The notes beneath the pieces are model-generated. The model had not been told where the DNA came from, did no database searches, and worked only from the letters and a program-made list of their open reading frames with translations. From Adiantum capillus-veneris (lineage: Eukaryota; Streptophyta; Polypodiopsida; Polypodiales; Pteridaceae), in assembly GCA_014529385.2 (NCBI GenBank), contig CM043969.1:74258676-74322675 (forward strand): DNA of 64,000 nt, read 5' to 3'. Of this stretch, positions 21,543-32,256 are shown piece by piece (position 1 is the first letter of the stretch; each line of letters begins with the position of its first letter). The position numbers and the translations under genes were made by a program.

Positions 21543-24500
21543 CTACCGTCTCCCTGGGATGTGCTCCATGGGTATTTTGATACATCGTACTAGATGTGAA
21601 AGTACGTGGATGATGGACTGCTTGTGGTCTAGCTTGAAGGTGTATGCATCCAATTTCTCATAATACAAACCTTTCACAACATATAAGCCTCTATCAATTG
21701 CATTGCCCCACTCATCGAGGTACCCCTTCTCCACCTTCTCCTTTGCTGCAACACACTTGACCAGGTAGAAATCCACATCCTCGACGTTGGTTGAAGCATC
21801 TAGATTTACAGCAAGTGTGTTGCCAGCATATAGAGCACTAATCAACACATCATGATGACCTTTGTATGTGAAGTCATCATAGGTGGATGCTTCATCTTCC
21901 AAATCTGACACAGCCTCATCAGGTAATGGTAGTAGAGTATGATAATCTCAAGGCTGCACGTGAGCTTTATTGATGCAGAGATTCCATCTTTTGTGCATGC
22001 ATGCATCACAGAAGCATCCCATGGCCTATGATCTTGTTGCAAGGGCAGTTGGATCCCCAGGGTTGTGGCCACGAAAAGCATGAAGAGAGCGAGTTTTTGC
22101 CACTATGGCACAATTTCACTTCACCTCCCTATTCACTTCCCCCTCTTTAACCTCCCAGAACACACGGGCACATTCCCTTTCTTTTGAAGGATAGTGTGAA
22201 GGTGCTTCCTGGACAGGTTGGCTTGGCAATAAGCAACCACATTAGCTACACACCACAAAATAGCTCCATTAGGTTTTAGTTGTCCATGGGTCAAGGTTCT
22301 TTTCACAACTACTCCTGCACCATCATGCTCTCCCTTGCCGTGCCCTGATCCAAATAAGAACCAGCTCATCCCCATCTCTGTGAGTCCACCATATCTTGCA
22401 ACAAAGTAAAAAGGCATGGCTCCCTTGAACTGTGAGGCTGCACCATCAGACCATACTCAATGTTGCTCAGGAGTGACACCCTCTTGTTGTAACCAGTCTT
22501 GGTGTAGCATAAAGCAGTGTTGCACAAACAACGTTTCATGCACCTTGTCATCTGATATGAAGAAGTGGATGGTTTTGACTACCTCCCCTGCCCTGCGGTA
22601 GTATGTTATGTGTACAAAAATGGTTACTTGACTAGAGTGCCAATGCATTGACTGAATCTCATTTTGTTCCTTGAAGGCATAATTCTCTGCAAAATCAACA
22701 ACTGACACGACGACATCATCCGGAAACCGAAGAAGGAAATCCTTGAATTGTTGTCCTTGCCATAGACCCACATAGTTATGAGTGATAAAGAGCTCCAACT
22801 TGGTTTTCAAGAGTTGAAGAAACTCCTAGCACTGCATTTCTTTGTGCAAAAGATATTTTCTTTTGTTACTATTTCCATTCTTGTCTTGAGTTTGTACATA
22901 TGCAAATATTTTCACATTAATACTATTACCTGGCTTTGCTGTCCTAAAGCAGAATAATTCCAACCTATTCACTTCACATGTCAAACACTCTCCCATCAGG
23001 CATTCCCTTCTCTGGAAAACTACATCTGCGGGCTTTGGACAGAGAATAGACTCCCACATATGTGTGACACCTTTGAACGTGTGATGTGAAGCCAAGCAAC
23101 CCTTACTAATCTTCTCACCTGGGGCACAGATACTGCATATACAATCACAACCTACTCTATGCAACCCAAAAGCACGAGAGCGTATGTGGTTCATTGTGTC
23201 CTTGAAAAAAGACATTTGCACATGGTATTCGCAACAACATGTGTATCCATCCTTCAGCCGCCTACACAAGAGTGGCTTCAACATCTCAAACATTCTCATG
23301 CCAATCTTGCAATCTGGATGTTTTTCCTTGAATCTACCAAATAACTCAACCTGCAACATCCAAATGATGATCAGTATTCAGATTGCTAACTAGGACATCC
23401 AAAAATATCATGAAAACAAATCATAGCGACAATCAACATCCTAATGTGCATGCAACAGCGTATGTTAACTAGCATAAAGAGTGTTAGCTAGCATCTATAT
23501 TGTGTTTACCAGGTAACTCTGTATGCTAGGTAGAGCACAAGGCATGCTAACTAGCACAAACCATATGCTAGCTAGCATACTCATTAGGACACCCATCATG
23601 CTGTTGAGCATACTAGGTGTTAACTAGCAGAAATTATGTTAATTAGCATACATTTGTGCTGACTAGCTAACTCTGTATGCTAGGTAGAACATAAGGCATG
23701 CTAACTAGCATACTCCATATGCTAATTATCATACCCAACCCAACTACAAGTTTTAACTAGCATAACCCTTGTCTTAAATAGCATACCCATCATGCTAGTG
23801 AGCATACTAGTTGTTAACTAGCATAAGTGGTGTTAACTTGCATACTTTTTGTGTTGACCAACTAACTCTGTATTCTATTTAGAACTCAAGGCCTGGTAAC
23901 TAGCATACTCCATATGCTACCTAGCAAACTCCATGTGCTAACTAGCATATTCACTTTCTATTAGACAGCATACTTATCATGCAATTGAGCATACTTGGTA
24001 TGTAACTAGCATACTAGGTATGTTAACTAGCATACCGGGTATGTTAATTAGCATACATATTGTGTTAACCAACTAGCTCTATATGCTATTTAGGACCCAA
24101 GGCATGCTAACTAGCATACTCCATATGCTAACTAGCACAGTCCATATGCTAACTAGCACGGTCTATATGCTAACTAGCATACTCCATATGCTAACTATCA
24201 TACTCACTATGCTAACTAGTATACACATTAGGACACCCATCATGCTATTGAGCATACTAGGTGCTAACTAGCATAATGATGTTAATTAGCATACATCTTG
24301 TGCTGACTAGTTAACTATATATGCTAGGTAGAACACAAGGCATGCTAACTAGCATACTCCTTATGCCAACCCGCATAGTCCATATGCTAACTAGAATACC
24401 CATCCCAACTGCTAGTTCTAACTAGCATAATCACTTTCTATTAGAAAACGTACTTATCATGCAATCGAGCATACTAGGTATGTAACTAGCATACTAGGTT

Positions 24501-25720
24501 TGTTAACTAGCATACCAGATATGTTAAGTAGCATACATATTGTGTTAACCAACTAGATCTGTATGCTATTTAGAACCTAAGACATGCTAACTAGCATACT
24601 CCATATGCTAACTAGCATATGCTAACCAACACAGTCCATATGCTAACTAGCAAAAGTCTACAGATCAATATGCTATTGATCAGCATATACAAGTTACTAA
24701 GCACTAGAGATGCAAAGCATAAAATGCATAAGTTATGGTACAAGTATTTGATTGATCACCTCAGGCTCATCTAGGAGGTGCATTGGGTGTTATATGTACC
24801 TTTTCCTCGCCATCCTCTTTCGACAAACATCCTTCTTGTTCGGTGAAACGCGAGTCTCCACTTTCCAAAATGTATAGACCAATTCCTAGATTTCATTTGT
24901 GATAGGGCTATGACGGTGTTGCTTGTGACATGCAACCAATGAAAACAATCGACCATCAACATTAGGCTTCGCCTGTCGTGATCTCGCCTTGTGCAAGGTG
25001 CGATAATTGACATTTAGGACCCTGGTAATTTTGCAATAGGTTGTCCTTTGAATTCAACATCATCTGCAATGCTGCATTCTTCAAAAACAACTCCTCATTG
25101 GAACTTGGTTGCTTGACGGTAGCCAGTGTGCTGCAGACATTGGAGACAATTGCGGTCTATACAGCAGCCTCCTCCTCAAAAGACTCATCATGGATTGCCC
25201 GAACATCCGGAGGTTAAGCAACAAGATTCTAGATTTCCCACTTTGCTTCTGTACTAAAACCTTCAATCTTACTCTTGAAAGCTCTCACAATCTCGGGTGA
25301 TATTTTCTTTTTCTCCTCATCGTTGAGGGCATGATGTTGTCTCCGCGCTCAAATTTCATTTTTTTTTGCTCCTGGTGTTTCCTCTTTCTTACTCTCTCAT
25401 ATTCCCTGATTACAAAAAGAGCTGGATCTTGGGAGTTGTAATTCATTGCCTGTAGTGGCTCTCTTCTTCTTTTTCCTGAGAATTGTAGATGTGCATAATA
25501 TGTTACTTACTTAAAATCACTTAAGTGTATAGATGTCAACACTTGATGTTGTAATACTATGAACAAATTCCCTCACAAACTATAGATGTGACCAACAAAA
25601 CCAGTGACTTCATTTTGAGTGGGTGGGCTACACATAAGATTTGCTTACCATCACATTACAGTACGGCTCCATTTCCAGCGTTGGAGCTAGTGGCAATAAT
25701 GTTGGCTGTTGGTTCTCCAT
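21543..25720 (-). pseudogene. DDE/DDD-type transposase of the TIR transposon
   Basis: The start is the ATG at 25,720 (MENQQPTLLPLAPTLEMEPY); exon 1 ends at 25,649 with donor ATG|GTAAGC. The next exon region (about 25,450-24,760) is frameshifted and contains SPEIVRAFKSKIEG and TRVSPNKKDVCRKR. A GT-AG intron, 24,759-23,351, joins LLDEPE to VELFGRFKEKHP and holds array 3. The large exon gives FEMLKPLLCRRLKDGYTCCC, a Cys cluster and CPKP...CLMGEC. Candidate catalytic acids lie in VVDFAENY, WSDGAASQFKG and GSGHGKGEHDG. The carboxyl end (DFYLVKCVA...) stops at 21,543. In-frame stops after KEMQC and PEQH inactivate it. Similar proteins occur in cnidarian genomes (from memory). Confidence 0.75.
23455..24690 (-). 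repeat. Palindrome array 3 (inside the transposase intron)
   Basis: Dense repeats, mainly TATGCTAACTAGCATA on the plus strand, the reverse complement of the variant leading array 1. The array lies wholly within the 1,409-bp intron 23,351-24,759. A longer unit of several palindromes is itself repeated (compare 23,990-24,200 with 24,470-24,660). Confidence 0.9.
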
Positions 25721-25803
25721 TTTCTTAGGTTTGTGTTAGAACGAGAGAAAGAGCTCAACTTTGACAACTAATCTCTCAGGCAGGATTCTCGGCGCAAGGA
25801 ACA

Positions 25804-25806
<3 letters not shown>

Positions 25807-25864
<58 letters not shown>
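25807..25864. repeat. (GA)29 microsatellite, copy 1
   Basis: A pure GA tract about 90 bp upstream of the transposase ATG; on the coding (minus) strand it is a CT tract in the 5' leader. Confidence 0.95.
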
Positions 25865-25866
<2 letters not shown>

Positions 25867-25989
25867 CCCCACATCGTCTTCAGTAACTGAAAACAAAAGC
25901 ACATGAGGAGGGAAAATAATTTTTTTGTGGAACATTTGTAATTCAAAGGACTTGCCCATCCGTTTTCAGTATATACTAGCCAGCACAAG

Positions 25990-26045
25990 TAACTAGCACT
26001 GTCCGGGACAACATATTCAGTGACACATTTGACATGCTTCTACCC
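25990..26045 (-). repeat. Right terminal inverted repeat region
   Basis: On the minus strand it starts GGGTAGAAGCATGTCAA at 26,045 and has the internal word GTGCTAGTTA at 25,999-25,990, both matching the left end. Confidence 0.85.
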
Positions 26046-26049
26046 TCTT
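26046..26049. other. Right target-site duplication TCTT
   Basis: Matches the left duplication at 13,245-13,248. Confidence 0.85.
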
Positions 26050-26439
26050 ACATTTGCACACTTTGTCCTCTTGTTCTGTCTTGACAAAACAGCAAGGTTG
26101 CATTACATAAACTTCCTCAAATATGTCACCATTCAAGAAAGTAGTAGCAATGTCTGATTGATGTACATCCCAACCAAAATGAGTTGCCAATGCACATAGA
26201 AAACGAATAGTAGTCATACAACAAGTGGGAGAAAAAGTTTCTTCATAATCTATGCCTTTTTGTTGCGCATAGCCTTTTACAACAAGTCGAGCCTTATGGC
26301 AATCAACCTCACCATCCGGCTTGCGTTTCAACTTGTAAATCCACTTTGTACCAATGGCCTTTTTGCCAAGAGGCAAATCACATAAAGTCCATGTGTCATT
26401 TTCTATAAGTGCATCATATTTTGATTTCATGGCGTCCAT
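26046..26439 (-). pseudogene. Copia A reverse transcriptase, amino part, copy 1
   Basis: The frame from 26,439 reads the copia RT start (WTLCDLPLGKKAIGTKWIYK), KRKPDGEVDCHKARLVVKGY and QSDIATTFLNGD with the first catalytic Asp. The last copia residues are DKVCKCK. The frame then enters the transposon TIR and stops, so the RT is split by the insertion. Confidence 0.85.
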
Positions 26440-26454
26440 CTAATTTTTTGAATT

Positions 26455-26760
26455 CTATGCTTCATCAAAAGATAGAGGTTCCTCAACATCATGTAAGCTA
26501 GACACAGCCAAAGCATAAAAATTTGATGCATAAGAGGCATGGTGAGAACCTGAACGAGTACGACTAGACAAAGGTGCATCCAATTTATTGTTGCCATGCA
26601 AAGTGTACACCAGCCATTTTAGCATACCTCTAGCCTGCTCATTTTCAGCCCTTTCCTCATCAAGTACATCATGTATATCTCCATCAGTAATAGGCTGATA
26701 TGTAACATTTTCAAAAAACCCCAGAGGCTGTACATTTGCCTCATTGGAATTTAGGTTCAT
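26455..26760 (-). pseudogene. Copia A linker between integrase and RT, copy 1
   Basis: 101 codons matching the copia B linker (VLDEERAENEQARGM, SSRTRSGSHHASYAS). It is separated from RT by a stop near 26,442. No independent function is expected. Confidence 0.65.
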
Positions 26761-27083
26761 ACTTACACCACTAAAAAAGGCAACAAAGTGTCATAAATGT
26801 CCTGTGAGCTTACATTATTATCTCTAGTACATGATAGCAAAGGCTAAACAGAATCTTCCACAAACACAACATCACGTGAGACCAAAATACGCTTTGTTTG
26901 CGGATGGTACAACCTGTAATCTTTGTTTCGGCACTATAACCAACAAAAATACATTTGACAACCTTATCATCCAATTTTCTACGCTACGTTTTGTGGCACT
27001 AAACCATAAGCCAAACAGCCAAAAACACGCATGTGCTCAATAGATGGCTTTCTATCATGCCATGCTTCATATGGAGTCATAGA
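26761..27083 (-). pseudogene. Copia A integrase carboxyl region, frame-broken, copy 1
   Basis: It aligns with 9,660-9,990 of copia B but has several frameshifts and stops, so only scattered homologous peptides remain. Confidence 0.5.
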
Positions 27084-27684
27084 CTACAACGCTTTTGTAG
27101 GACACCTATTGAGTACATAAGTGGCACACGTGACAGCCTTGAGCCAAAACAAATGTGGTAAAGCTTGACTCTTGACCATACATCTTGCCATTTCCGTAAG
27201 AGACGTGTTTTTCCTCTCCGCAATACTATTTTTTTGAGGTGTATATGGCACTACACATTGGTGTTTTATTCCACGACTAGCCAAAAATGCATTAAATTCA
27301 TGAGACATATACTTTCCCCCCTCGATCAGAACAGGGGTGCCCATGGTACATTTGGAGACATTTTCAGCCATAGCAAAAAATTGCTTGAAGCACATGAACA
27401 CTTTGGGCTTAGCTTTCAATGGATATACCCATGCATGCCTGAAGTAGTCATCAATGAAATCACAAAGTACAAGTAATTTTCCAAGGATGGAGTTTGCATA
27501 GGCCCATAGACATCTCTATGCACAGATTGCAATCTGCATGTAGCACAAAGTGACCCATCCTTTGGAAACTTTGCATGCTACATTTTACCCAAAATACAGC
27601 CTTCACAAACGTTTTTGACATGTGCTTCAAGAGGCGGCAAAGAAGCAACCATATCAAATTTTTGCAAACGCAGCAAATTGGCAA
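27084..27684 (-). pseudogene. Copia A integrase, copy 1
   Basis: The core is split over two frames. The first catalytic Asp is in VHRDVYGPMQ (about 27,510, a different frame from its neighbours). The second is lost (IEGGKYM for the usual SDRGGEYM). The Glu is present in IAERKN. The carboxyl side reads LFWLKAVTCATYVLNRCP, the normal copia continuation. Confidence 0.75.
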
Positions 27685-27763
27685 AATTCAGATGCCCAAA
27701 ATGTGCATGCCACAGTTTTGCATGTGAAACAGCACTTGAATCTACAACTGCATTTGCAAAATT

Positions 27764-28245
27764 TTATCCACGCTTGTCATACAAAGTGAGCTTATACAAC
27801 CCATGGCACAAAAGTCCAAATGCAACAATTTCATCACCAAAACTAAGATCATGAATTGTACATCTGTCACCCACAAATTTGACTACAAGTCCAAGTCTAG
27901 CAAGTGCAGATACAGACAAAAGATTCTTCCTTATCTCAGGTACATAAAGTGCATCCAAAAGTGTGAAAGAACTACGATTTACAACAATAAGGAAAATCTT
28001 TCCAGCTCCCTGAACTGGATAAGAGGATTGTTGGCACAAGTGACTGAATTACCATGAGGGACAGACTCAAGAGAAGTGAACAAATCACGATGTGAGGTAA
28101 TGTGCTTTGTAGCACCACTGTCAAAATAGCACACATGTGAATCTGCAACAACTAACATGCATGCATCATGGACAACATGATTACAGGTACACTCTACACT
28201 AAAAGCCCATTCTGCATCAACATCAGCATCACAGTCTCCTTTCAC
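27764..28245 (-). pseudogene. Copia A protease and pre-integrase domain, copy 1
   Basis: The retropepsin active site is intact (CYFDSGATKHITSHRDLF). Two overlapping frames cover ALYVPEIRKNLLSVSALARL, so a frameshift lies near 28,000-28,040. Confidence 0.75.
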
Positions 28246-28252
28246 AGAAGAC

Positions 28253-29199
28253 TCAACAATTTGCTACATTTGTAGTGGAACCAGCATTTAAAGTGGAACC
28301 ACCCTCTTTCTTCTTTGCCTCTTTGGCCTTCAACTTAGGACACTGTTTGATCAAATTAGCTTTACAATAATGGCAATGCATCTTCTTTTTTCCCTTATCA
28401 CCAAAATATCCAAACGAATTGCTGTCAGCAGAAACATTAGGAACATGTGATTTTTCACTCGCAAAAGAACCATAAGAAGTGGTTGCATTGCTATTACCAC
28501 CCTTTCTTTGAGAAGCAATAAAAGCTTGTTCAATTGCATGACACTGTCTAGTCCTATTTTTCTTGGAAAGTGACTCTTGCAACAGCAATTGCACAATGCA
28601 TCAAACTTGACAACTTTAGGATTTCTTTGGGTCATAAATCTCCAAGTACTAGCAAAAGTCTGGTAAGAGTCTGGCAAGGCATCAAGAACAGTTTGCACAA
28701 GGGAACTATCTGAAATGACTTCACCTACAGAAATAATTTGCTCATTGATATCCTTGACACCAGCAAGGAAAGTGTCCATATCATCTTCCTCATGCATAAT
28801 CTTTAACTCCAGCTCTTTACATAGCAATGCAATTTTTGCCTCATTGCAGCTTGCATAAAGACCAGCCAGAATATCCCAAGCCTGTTTTGTAGATTTTTTT
28901 GAACGAATGTTAGGAGTAATTGTGCACTTCACAGACAATGCCATCAATGCATAATCTTGTGCATCCTTTACATCCTAACGAGCTTGTTCTGTCGTAGGCA
29001 AAACAACTCTAACAGCAGCACACATACTCAACATCGCCTACATCCTCAGAACCAGGACGTATATCAGTGCCTTGCACAATATTCTAGACGCCCTTTGACA
29101 CAAGAACATGTTGCATCATGTGAGCCCACACAAGGTACTTGTACCCAATTTTCCCTCAGCACCAAACATCTTGAACACATTTGTGTTGTTGTCAGCCAT
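28253..29199 (-). pseudogene. Copia A gag, copy 1
   Basis: Start ATG at 29,199 (MADNNTNVFKMFGAEG), with a stop 27 codons later. From 28,947 the main gag helices are open (KQAWDILAGLYASCNEAKIAL, HEEDDMDTFLAGVKDINEQ, LDALPDSYQTFAS). The zinc knuckle near 28,360 reads CHYCKANLIKQC and lacks its His. Frames overlap near 28,350-28,594. Confidence 0.75.
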
Positions 29200-29526
29200 G
29201 GAAAATGTTGCACCTGATGTGAAAACTGCCCAAAAAGAAGAGAAACGAAGCGGAAACAACACGTGCTATATAGCACAAATCGTAGAAGACTGTAAGGGAC
29301 CTGTTATGCAAAAAACGGCATTGTGACAAAAATTCTGCACAAAATGACAAAATTGCATGTGCAATATTTCTTGTAGTGGAAACGGAGGCCGAAATGAGCC
29401 TGAATAAAAATCTGAGCCCAAATGGTTTGTCGACCTATGAACACTCGCCAAATCTCACTAAAATCGGAGAAAGTGAGCAGGCGTGTACTGGAGCTGCTGG
29501 CGACTAAGCCCAGGAGGATGCAACCT

Positions 29527-29540
29527 GCTCTGATATGAAT
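29527..29540 (-). promoter_or_regulatory. Primer-binding site of copia A, copy 1
   Basis: On the minus strand, directly after the LTR, the sequence contains TATCAGAGCA, complementary to the 3' end of initiator-Met tRNA as in most plant copia elements. Confidence 0.75.
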
Positions 29541-29747
29541 TGTTGGAATTAGGGTTGCAAGAAAACATACATAGCTTGGAAAAGACGAAGGAAGCTCAAG
29601 GCACACACTGGAGAGTGTATTACTTAGTGTGCAATGGAAAGATATGTATCCCTAGAGTGATGGGTGTATTTATAATGCACGGGGGGAAAAACCTCCTAAA
29701 GAGGGAAAAAATACCCCAGTGTTCCTAAGTGTGTTCACATCACTACC
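29541..29747 (-). repeat. Copia A 5' LTR, copy 1, cut by the duplication junction
   Basis: It starts TGTTGGAATT and runs to the junction at 29,747/29,748. The last 17 bases of the full LTR (seen at 44,528-44,544) are missing here because transposon sequence follows. Confidence 0.9.
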
Positions 29748-29749
29748 AC

Positions 29750-30423
29750 TTGCCTATGAGACATAAGCTTCTTGATGCTGAGAATGAATTGCGGTGTTTA
29801 GGCCTCATTGACAGTGTGGATGCAAGGAGAGAAATAGAGCTCAAGGTAAAGATCGAGACACTGAAGGAGACACTAGATGGTTTGGGGTTTCATCACAGTG
29901 AGGACACCCCCATTGTTGTTGATATTGACATAACATGTCTTCATGTAAGTGCCAATGGTTTTTGTGATTGAACCTTATGTTTTGAATATGTGCACAACTA
30001 TCCTATGTACTTACCCTGCCTTTGTTTTGATTGGTTTGTAGATTAATGTGGAGGTGCAGGAAGCAAAAGTACACGCCTGTAATAATCAATTGCAGCTACT
30101 CATGCAGATAAGTAGGATGGTACAAGGCTCCTTCATCCCCACTGCCTTCTGCAAGATAGATATGGTCACTTTTATAGAGTGTATAGGAGGGGTACGCGAT
30201 GGGACAACAAGAAACATGTGTACTGGCTGTGGTCTGCCACTAGAAGTATACGAAGTCAGTGCAATGGTCAAAATTCCATGTGAGCATACCTATCACCTAA
30301 TCTGCTTTGTTGCTACAAGCTCCCTGTGGACCGAATGTAGAGCTTCCACCTGCCAGCAGAGGATACCGGCTGAATGGTGTGGCAAGGTCACAAGGCAAGG
30401 ACCTCCAATCACACAGAGTTCCG
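29750..30423 (+). pseudogene. RING-H2-like exon region, copy 2 (5' truncated)
   Basis: Same as 14,970-15,643, including the 97-bp intron (29,945-30,041). The upstream frame from 14,261 is absent, because the junction at 29,748 replaces it with LTR sequence. Confidence 0.6.
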
Positions 30424-30469
30424 GTAAGATAATGTTAAGGAATAGTTATTCGGCCTTTATTCCTACACT

Positions 30470-31995
30470 AGCCCTATGTATGCTAGTTATAGAAGGTATG
30501 CTAGTTAGCTTAGTGGGTATGGTGTCTAGCATATTGTCTATGGTAGTTGTCAAACCTAGTTATGCTAGTTAGCATAGAAAGTATGCTAGTTAGCTTAGTG
30601 GGTTTGGTGTCTAGCATATTGTGTATGGTAGTTGTCAAACCTAGTTATGCTAGTTAGCATACTATGAGATATAGCTAGCATACATTGTCATGGTGGTAAG
30701 CATATTGTGTACGCTAGTTAACACAACTAGTTATCCTAGCTAACATATTGTGAATACTAGTTGGCATTTTTTGTATGCTAGTTAGCATACTGTTTATGCT
30801 AATAAGCATAACTTCTATGCTAGTTAACAAACTATGCATGCCAACTATCATAGAGAGTTTCCCAATTAGACACAAAGTATGCTAATCAGCATGTTAAATA
30901 AGCTAATTAGTTCACAGTGTGCTAACTAGCAAACAAGGTATGCTAATTAGCATATTTAATATGTTAATTAGCATACTTTTTATGCTAATTAGAACACTGT
31001 GTATGATGGCTAGCATGCAAGTATGCTAATTAGAAAAAGGTATGCTAATTAGCATGCATAAGCATACCTTTTCTTATAGTTATCATACTTGCATGCTAAC
31101 CATCATACACAATGTTCTAGTTAGCATAAAAAGTATGCTAATTAGCATACCTTGTTAGCTAGTTAGCACACATGGCTATACACAATGTTCTAATTAGCAT
31201 AAAAAGTATGCTTATTAGCATATTATATATGCCAATTAGCATACCTTGTTAGCCATGTGTGCTAACTAGCTAACAAGGTATGCTAATTAGCATATATAAT
31301 ATCCTATTTAGCATAATTTTTATGCTAATTAGAACATTGTGTATGATGGCTAGCATTCAAGTATGATAGCTATAAAAAAAGGTATGATAATTAGCATACT
31401 CAATATGCTAACTAGCATACCTTGTATGCTAGCTAGCATTTGGTGCATGCTAACAAGCATTCAAAGTTTGGTTAGCATACCTTCTTTGCTAGCTAGCATA
31501 ATGTGTATGCTTGCTAGCATACCTCTATGCTAGTTAGCATACATTTTGAGCTAGCTACCATAATTTGTATGCTAGTTAGCATACCTCTTTGCTAGTTGTC
31601 GTAATGTATATTTTAGTTAGCATGCACAATATGCTAACCAGCAAAAATGGTATGCTAATTAGCATATACATTATGTTTATTAGCATAACGTATCCTCTAG
31701 CTAGCATACCATCTATGCTAGAATACATTGTATGCTAATTAGCATACAACTATGTATGCTAATTAACATAGCATGTATGCTAATTAGCACACCATCAATA
31801 GTTAGCATACCATTAACATACACACAATTTTGCCTATTAACATTTTATGTATGCTAATTAGCATACATTCTCTGCTAGTTAGCATACACACTATATTCAC
31901 ACTTCCTTGTTAGTATATTTTGTATGCTAGTTAGCATATTGATCATGGTGGTTAGCACACTTTTGATACTAGTTAGCATAGTTAGCATAGACAAT
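30470..31995 (+). repeat. Palindrome array 1, copy 2
   Basis: Identical in sampled stretches to 15,690-17,215, including the long inverted arms (30,917-31,392). Confidence 0.9.
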
Positions 31996-32256
31996 ATGAA
32001 TGTCTACAGGAATAGATGCCTACCATACATGGAATGCTACTTGTCACACTATGCATACAAGCAATCATAATGGTATCGACGATGAAAATTAACGGGTGAA
32101 TGAAATACACAGGTATCAATGATGCAGGATGCAAACCTCTGACAAGACACCTGTCAATCAAAGGAAATAAGAGAATCTCTACAATGATGAATCTAATGAG
32201 TTGGATAGATAGCATGAAAGGGTAGATGTAATGCCACAGCATGCGATAGCCTACAG

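Larger units (their letters stand above)
13249..26045. mobile_element. 12.8-kb TIR DNA transposon, inserted in copia A
   Basis: The ends are inverted repeats: GGGTAAAAGCATGTTAA at the left and GGGTAGAAGCATGTCAA (minus strand) at the right, 15 of 17 matching. The flanks are direct repeats TCTT (13,245-13,248 and 26,046-26,049). Removing the element and one TCTT rejoins copia RT codons for DKVCKC|KKALYG, the expected protein sequence, so both boundaries are exact. It carries two convergent genes: a minus-strand transposase and a plus-strand RING/HAD-phosphatase gene. The 4-bp target duplication and DDD-like transposase would suit the Sola superfamily, but I cannot confirm this. Confidence 0.9.
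14968..29747. repeat. Tandem duplication, copy 1 (14,780 bp)
   Basis: It is repeated head to tail at 29,748-44,527. All stretches I compared are identical, including the 58-bp GA microsatellite. The left breakpoint lies in the plus-strand gene of the DNA transposon, the right one 17 bp short of the end of copia A's LTR. Both breakpoints and the junction share the dinucleotide AC. Confidence 0.95.
26046..29747 (-). mobile_element. Copia A, main part, copy 1
   Basis: Minus-strand Ty1/copia element: truncated 5' LTR (29,541-29,747), primer-binding site, gag, protease, integrase, and the amino part of RT, which runs into the DNA transposon at 26,045. The missing carboxyl part of RT is at 12,963-13,248. 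RNase H and the 3' LTR are absent. Confidence 0.85.

Noticed and set aside
23159-23393. Plus-strand frames opposite the transposase exon
   Set aside because: They lie fully antisense to a recognised coding exon and have no domain of their own.
15690-24690. CRISPR-like appearance of short palindromic repeats
   Set aside because: Spacing is irregular, the repeats are diverged, the spacers are made of the same words, there are no cas genes, and the DNA is plant nuclear.
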